Assembly (NCBI RefSeq): GCF_046630445.1
Contig: NC_092333.1
Coordinates: forward strand, 186,683,001 to 186,747,000
From: Rutidosis leptorrhynchoides
Taxonomy: Eukaryota; Streptophyta; Magnoliopsida; Asterales; Asteraceae
Direction of reading: 5' to 3'
Length of the DNA: 64,000 nucleotides
Below, one piece after another: positions 57,838-64,000 of the stretch (position 1 is the first letter of the stretch; each line of letters starts with the position of its first letter). The notes under the pieces are model-generated. The model was not told the DNA's origin. It made no database searches and was given only the letters and a program-made list of their open reading frames with translations. The position numbers and the translations under genes are program-made.

Positions 57838-59851
57838 ATGCCTAGGTTCGGATTCTTCAACAAAAAGGTAAAAATTACACCCCTAAACTCTTAAATTTTC
57901 TAGTTTTTGTGATAATTACCAATATTTTACCTAATTTGATTTTGTTAATTTCTAGTGTAATTAGAGTTAAATTGTTAGTATATTATGCATGTATAACCTA
58001 GATTGATGCTATTTAACATGATTTGAAGCCAAAAACTTCAAAATTTTTAGAAATCTAGGGTTTGTGTTCTTGAGCAATTTGGGGATTTTTGATATAAACA
58101 GGTTATGGCTGATTTTTGTCATGAATTATTGCTAAATTAAGTAGTGTAACATGTTTAGGTAGCTAAATGATCCAAACTTTGATCCAAAACATGATTTTTG
58201 AGAATTAAAGTGGACTTTTTAAGTCTAAAATTCATGAACTTGATTAAATTGATGTAAATGCCATTTGAGACTTGTTTAATTGCTAGTAATTACTAGTTTG
58301 ACATGTTATTTGAGTTAAATGCTTATGAACTTTGTATACATTTTCATATATGCTTATTTGAAAAAGTGTAGAATTGATAAAATTGTGAAAATGAGCATAA
58401 GTTTAATTTTGATTGAACATGTCATTGTGATTGTTTTAAATTGTTATTTTGCTAACACTAATGCATATTTGGATGCACAAATTTGGTGTTTAATGTGTTT
58501 TGCAGAAATATACTGAAGCTGGAGGTGCATCATCATCATCTAGACAACCACAACCAGAACCTGAACCAGAATATGAGCCGCAATACGAGCCAGAACCTGA
58601 ACAAGAACCACAACAACAACCTGATCAACACGTACCTTATTATGATCCGCTACAATTTGTTGATGCCTTCATAGTATTTCCGATACATCCACCAGTAGAA
58701 TACCCAACGATTCCTGAACACACGTTGCATCCTAATCTGAGATTCGATAGAAGCTGGAGGGATTACCCGGCATATCAAAGTAACAAATTCAAACTGATAA
58801 CGAAAAATGTAGAAGTGCCAAGGGTAATCGATTGGGATCCTTTGGAAAGGGTCTAACTAGCTAACTCAGTTAGGGAGCATCTGATCCAAAGGTATGGCAG
58901 TTCTTCTTTTACCGATTGGGAACGTCTATTCACCATTCGTAGACCTGTATATAAGGAATGGTGTGTTGAACTGATGAGTACTATAGCATTAAATGTAGAT
59001 GTAGATAGATTAGATGATAGAAGTTTTCTTAGATTTATACTTGGCCGTAGGATGTACAGGATGTCCATGCTGGACATGGCTAGGGCTTTACAGATATATA
59101 CTCCTGGTGAATTACTACTACCCGATTGTATGAATTTGATTTATCGTGGTGAAAGGGTAGATAGGAATTTTGACGCGAACGCCGTCTGGAGGCGTATGTC
59201 AAACTATAATGTTTTTACGCTGGGAGGAAAACACTCCTACTTACATATTAACAAAGCAGAACTTCGTATAATTCATAGATTTCTGGCTAACTCGATTACA
59301 CAGAGAGGTCACAACAAGGAGAAAATGACCTTACATGATTTATTTTACCTAAAGTATATTCGAGACCCAAGAAGCTTTGTTAATATCCTCTACTGTGTTG
59401 GTTTTTTTTGTCTAAAATGGTGGAAGGAATACAGGAAGGGGGGATTATAGGAGGAGGTATTTTTGTTACTCTCATTAGAGAGTATTTGGGTATAGATAGG
59501 GACCAAGGGGGTCTACTTTTGGAATGTAGGGAACAGCTTGAGCCTTTAGGATTAAAGTTCTATCAGGTATTAAAGAGCAGACGCAACCAGGCAGTACCCT
59601 ATGAAGGTAGTCATCCTCAGGTAGAGAGATTTTCAGATGAGGAAATGGAGGAAGCGGATGATAGATGGGACTATCATCAGCGACAGATTATGAGCCGACT
59701 GTCACCTCAGGATCACTATCTTCCGACCCGACCCGCTTACTATCCTCCACACCAGCCCGAGATGAGACCACCATATACTCTCTACGACCCTAACCAGGCC
59801 TACCAGTACACCTATCACCAACCATGGAACCCGGACGACGACATGAACTGA
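57838..59851 (+). pseudogene. A1 env-position ORF (ATHILA ORF1-like), predicted to be spliced
   Basis: Exon 1 is ten codons from ATG 57838 (MPRFGFFNKK), followed by a donor AAG|GTAAAA at 57868. A 638-bp intron ends in TTTTGCAG at 58505, and exon 2 continues in frame (KYTEAGGASSSSRQPQPEPE). Exon 2 has a Pro/Glu/Gln-rich N-terminus. The core has VPRVIDWDPLERV, TIRRPVYKEWCVELMST, DDRSFLRFILGRRMYRMSML and ALQIYTPGELLL. This follows the layout of the Arabidopsis retrotransposon ORF-1 (ATHILA) family as remembered. The C-terminus is Tyr/Pro-rich. A stop (taa, 58854) and a one-base shift in a T-run near 59410 break this copy. No clear transmembrane segment is seen, so an envelope role is not supported by the sequence. 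Confidence 0.72.
57868..58505 (+). other. Predicted intron of the A1 env-position ORF
   Basis: GT at 57868 and AG at 58504-58505 join two in-frame coding pieces (phase 0). The region between is AT/T-rich (about 70% by eye) with many stops, as in plant introns. No transcript evidence is available here. Confidence 0.6.
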
Positions 59852-61993
59852 AACCCCTATTCAGATTGACATAGTTCCAGTTGGTGATTTCTATGATTTT
59901 TATCATTTTATTATTTTTATTTATTTATGTTTAAACATATGATATTGTGATACATTAATGTATTGTTTAATATTTTTATTATTTGGTACTAATATTTCAT
60001 ATTTGATTTGAAAGTGGGATTTTAAGTCCCATTTCAAATTACCATGCATGTTTATATTTGTATGTATGTATATCGTCAATTGTACACAACAGGGTAAAAC
60101 ATCGCAATTTCAAAGACTGGCATTAAGTTCAGCAAAAGCTACTAGTTTTGACGACAAAACGAAAAACAAATGTGATGTAACAACAAGACGGAATGAACAA
60201 ATGATGTGCACCATTTATCATTCAACAAACAAACGCCAATATGTTTGGAAACTTTGGTAAATTTTAATCATTTTTCTACGCTAATCACCCTCAATAATTT
60301 AAATTGTTACTGATTTCTTGTAAATGAGGGCATTACAAGATCTTAAGTGTGGGAAGGGGTTAAATTCTTTCGGATTTTTAAAAAAATTTTGACTTATACA
60401 CTTGGTTACCATTAAAAATACTAGTAACGCAGTAGTTGTATTAGAATCTAGTGCTCTCTGATAATAAAGAACAGCCCTAGTCTTATATACTGACTACCCA
60501 ATTCTAGTAAAATTTTTCAAAATTTTCAATTAAATGAACTCAAAATCATGTTTATACATATTTATGAACGGTAAAATTAGGTGTTAACACCGAAATTATT
60601 ATTACCTCGGAAAGGACATAAATTGAGAAACAACCCAAAATGTTAGAATTCATTTAAAATGGAATAGAGGACAATAAAAAGGCAAAGAAAGGAAAATAAA
60701 AGCCAAGTGTGGGAAAAATTTACCAAGTTATTTTGAACATATATCACATATTTTTGTACAAATAACTGAGGATACTTTTGTTTTGGACAAAATTAACCGT
60801 TTTACCCAATTTCTTAAAATATATTTGAAAGAAAGATGGATCTACACGATGAATCAATTCCATCATTAAAAGGAAGTAAAGTCTTCCGAAAAAGAAATGC
60901 GCTTCTTGATTTAGGTCAGGAAGTTGTCGTCCAGACCAGCTGTAGGTTGACGAAAAATCTAGAAAAGTCATCTCGAAAATCAGCTGGAAATCCACGGACC
61001 TCAGCATCAAACAGGGTCGCCAAGTGGTCAGACTTATCCTAACCATGAGAGGATCTGTCTCGTAAAATGGGGAGGGCACCGTGCAAATTAGCTTGATAAG
61101 ACTAATGAATCAGATCCCCAGAAAGGATAATCTCCTTAAAGATCAAAAATAAGCTTTTAAGCCTGATATTACTCAATCCTTGAGATTGACTTTAAAGATT
61201 GAGAATTACAAACTCATGGAATTCAATGATATCTAAACTCGAGCTTGAACGAGAAAATATTTTGATCAAAATTACTAACCGATTTATTTTCTGAAAATCC
61301 ATTTTCAATGCGTTCATTACCATTGAACGTAAAATCCTTGGAATTCACCTGGAATTCATTACGTCACCTGAACCAAATCGGGTGTCAACCGTAAGAACGG
61401 TGGTTGCATAGCATGGTCGAAGACAGGACCTTGTGCCAGACCGAAAAACTATAGGGTGAGCTTTACTATTGCTGCTACAAAGGATAGTAATTGCATCCGA
61501 CACGTTATAGACCATAATTAAAAGTATGTCAGGGGACATTGCCTTAACAGTTGCTTGTTCAACGCTTTCCTTTACAACCGGACGGTAGTTTACCGAAAGG
61601 TAATATATGGAGCAAGTATACTGGACGTGTTGCTTTCCCAATATAAGGTTAGCAAGTGAGTGACACAAAACCGCAAGTTTTGAGCTAAAATTTTCAAATC
61701 TGAAACTCACCAAACCCACAAAAACATTTTGCAAACACCGGTGAAGGGTTATTTCGAAAAACTTATCTAGGGTAAAAGCTAGATCGTATTTTTAAAAGAT
61801 CAAATGTTTTCATAAAGATCCAATTTCCTTAAGGATCTAAATTTTTATGGTCATGTGGGACTGTAAACCACATCGTTATTACCATTGTTCATACCGCCGT
61901 ATAGAAATCACTGATGTACAAAGTGTGAAGAATAAAGAAGTGATTCTAGTATTTTTATTTCAAGACTATATTGCTTGAGGACAAGCAACGCTC
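59852..61993 (+). other. A1 3' non-coding region with two small ORFs
   Basis: No known domain. Frame 60048-60260 ends IYHSTNKRQYVWKLW and is preceded by a splice-acceptor-like cacaacag. Frame 60836-61042 starts MDLHDESIPSLKGSK and is Ser/Arg/Lys-rich (NLEKSSRKSAGNPRTS). Either may be a remnant accessory exon, but I cannot name one. The tract-like motif AAGTGTGGG recurs at 60345, 60705 and 61994. The minus-strand frame 61734-61345 is probably fortuitous. Confidence 0.5.
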
Positions 61994-62008
61994 AAGTGTG
62001 GGAATATT
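61994..62008 (+). other. A1 polypurine tract
   Basis: aagtgtgggaatatt immediately precedes the LTR start TGATAATGC, after gaggacaagcaacgctc, the usual Athila/Tat arrangement. Confidence 0.85.
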
Positions 62009-62608
62009 TGATAATGCTAAAAACGAATATATATTTCTTAGCATTATCCCTCAAGAAAGACAAGCTTTTAGTTGCAATTGTTCTATTTACAAGTGATATT
62101 CGTTTAAATAATAAAAGGTGAAGACAAAAGACAGATTCGACGAATTGAAGATGCAAATGACCAAAAAACTCAAAAGTACAAAGTACAATCAAAGTGGTTC
62201 AAATTATTGATGAGAAACGTCTCAAAATTACAAGAGTACAAGTCGCAAAACGCAAAATTCAAGATATTAAATTGTACGCAAGGACGTTCAAAAATCCGGA
62301 ATCGGGACCAGAGTCAACTCTCAACGCTCAACGCAACGGACTAAAAATTACAAGTCAACTATGCACATAAATATAATATAATATTTAAATAATTCTTAAA
62401 ATTATTTATATATTATATTTATTTATTAAAACGTCGACAAGCTTGAAAACAAAAATATGTGAGCTGGTACCTACCTCCATGGGATCGTATGGCCTGTAGG
62501 CTTATTCTCCATGTGATCGCATGGGCCACTTTTTGTGGCCACATGCCTATAAATTTCGCGGTTTTGATCGAACTTTATATATCTTTTTCTTTCCTTTCTC
62601 TCAACGTA

Positions 62609-62705
<97 letters not shown>

Positions 62706-64000
62706 TTTAATTTTAATTCTAATTCTAATTCTAATTCTAATTCTAATTCTAATAATAAGGGTATGTTAGCGAATGTCGTAAGGGAGTAAATCGAAATTCT
62801 GTCCGTGTAACGCTACGCTATTTTTAATCATTGTAAGTTATGTTCAACCATTTTAAATTAATGTCTCGTAGCTAAGTTATTATTATGCTAATTTAATATC
62901 GAAGTAATCGTGATGTTGGGCTAAAATATTAAGATGGGGTAATTGGGCTTTGTACCATAATTGGGGTTTGGATAAAAGAACGACACTTGTGGAAATTAGA
63001 CTATGGGCTATTAATGGGCTTTATATTTGTTTAACTAAATGATAGTTTGTTAATTTAATATAAAGATTTACAATTGGACGTACCTATAAATAACCATATA
63101 CACTCGATCGGACACGATGGGCGTGATATTTATATGTACTAATAATCGTTCATTTAACCGGACACGGGAATGGATTAATAGTCTATGGACTTATTAAAAC
63201 AGGGGTGAATTATGTACAAGGACACTTGGCGTAATTGTTAACAAAGTATTAGAACCTTGGGTTACACGCAGTCGATATCCTGGTCTAACTATTAAACAAA
63301 GTATTAAGACCTTGTTACAGTTTAAGTCCCCAATTAGTTGGAATATTTGACTTCGGATATAAGGATAATTTGACGAGGACACTCGCACTTTATATTTATA
63401 ACTGATGGACTGTTATGGACAAAAACCAGATGGACATATTAAATAATCCAGGACAAAGGACAATTAATCCATGGGAATAAATTAAAATCAACACGTCAAA
63501 CATCATGATTACGGAAGTTTAGATAAGCATAATTTCTTTATTTCATATTTAATTACACTTTTAATTATCGCACTTTTATTTACTGTCATCGTATTTAATT
63601 GCACTTTTAATTATCGTTCTCTTTAATTATCGCAATTTTATTTTATCTCACTTTTATTTATCGCAATTTCATTATCGTTATTTACTTTACGCTTTAAATT
63701 AAGTTATATTTATTTTTAATATTTTACATTAGGTTTTAACTGCGACTAAAGTTTTAAAATCGACAAACCGGTCATTAAACGGTAAAAACCCCCTTTTATA
63801 ATAATAATACTACTTATATATATTTTTGTATTTTTACAATTATAAGTTAAAAATATAGCGTTAAGCTTGTTTAAAAGATCCCTGTGGAACGAACCGGACT
63901 TACTAAAAAACTACACTACTGTACGATTAGGTACACTGCCTATAAGTGTTGTAGCAAGGTTTAGGTATATCCACTCTATAAATAAATAAATATCTTGTGT
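62009..64000 (+). repeat. A1 3' LTR, truncated by the window end
   Basis: Colinear with 37008 to about 38977; roughly the last 75 bp lie outside the window. The two dyads here are decayed (CCATGGGATCGTATGG at 62477-62492, CCATGTGATCGCATGG at 62509-62524) but still 32 bp apart. It has its own (AT)n run and an extra block of attctaatt repeats at 62716-62752. Confidence 0.93.
62612..62700. repeat. (AT)n microsatellite in A1 3' LTR
   Basis: About 44 AT units, counterpart of 37611-37702. Confidence 0.97.

Larger units (their letters stand above)
37008..64000 (+). mobile_element. A1: Athila-type Ty3/Gypsy element, nearly complete, right end outside the window
   Basis: Plus-strand order: LTR (37008-39050), primer site, leader, gag, protease, RT, RNase H, integrase, small basic ORF (split by G1), env-position ORF, 3' UTR, polypurine tract, LTR (62009 onward). 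The RT (VFMDDFSVFG), integrase and retropepsin (ADLGASINLMPYSLY) match the Athila lineage. LTRs differ at about 50 positions over 1.96 kb by my count, roughly 97.5% identity. Pol is one frame with a handful of stops and one upstream frameshift. Its left target duplication would be ccatc (37003-37007); the right copy is outside the window. Confidence 0.92.

Noticed and set aside
59408..59851. Separate gene with its own start near 59408
   Set aside because: It is the frameshifted C-terminal part of the env-position ORF; the start is a TTG inside a T-run.

Overview
The window is AT-rich plant nuclear DNA, and I found no intact host gene in it. Essentially every recognisable piece is a retrotransposon, and most are inserted into one another. 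The families (Tekay-like Ty3/Gypsy with LTRs over 3 kb, Athila-type Ty3/Gypsy with an env-position ORF, a Sirevirus-like Ty1/Copia and an RTE-type LINE) point to a eudicot. The style of the repeats made me think of Asteraceae, but that is only an inference.

Left part (1-24485). An RTE-type LINE endonuclease gene (minus strand, 22968-23669) was interrupted by a plus-strand Tekay-like element, here called T1. T1 enters the window inside its 5' LTR and ends at 22967. Between its primer site and gag, T1 carries two extra ORFs: an acidic protein and a broken F-box-like protein. Its gag is split at 3611/15499 by L1, an 11.9-kb minus-strand element with 3.8-kb LTRs and no gag-pol. L1 is bounded by the 5-bp duplication gttac. 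L1 carries an antisense two-helix mini-ORF with its own TATA box. T1 pol resumes at 15504 and is broken by stops and frameshifts.

Middle part (24486-37007). The 3' end of a minus-strand Sirevirus-like Copia element (S1) is truncated by a second, minus-strand Tekay-like element (T2, from 28092). T2 integrase is split by a solo Athila-type LTR (32054-33928, duplication aagtg). T2 gag is cut at 37007 by the Athila element.

Right part (37008-64000). A plus-strand Athila element (A1) runs from its 5' LTR to within roughly 75 bp of the expected end of its 3' LTR. It has a primer site, decayed gag-protease-RT-RNase H-integrase, a small basic ORF with a Cys/His cluster, and a probably spliced env-position ORF. 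The small basic ORF is split by G1 (46144-56316, minus strand, duplication tggtg). G1 is an LTR element with an intact gag and no pol. One G1 LTR contains another solo Athila-type LTR (53263-55137, duplication gaggt). The deepest stack is therefore Copia, then Tekay-like, then Athila, then gag-only element, then solo LTR.

The most interesting structure is non-coding. G1 carries three adjacent arrays of hairpin-forming repeats. Their stems change in a compensated way, and several plus-strand mismatches become G-U pairs on the element's sense strand. In addition, every Athila-type LTR here has two short dyads exactly 32 bp apart about 30 bp upstream of a TATA box. The pitch is the same in each copy although the dyad sequence differs completely between families. 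The full Athila element repeats such 32-bp pairs in its leader and before the env-position ORF.
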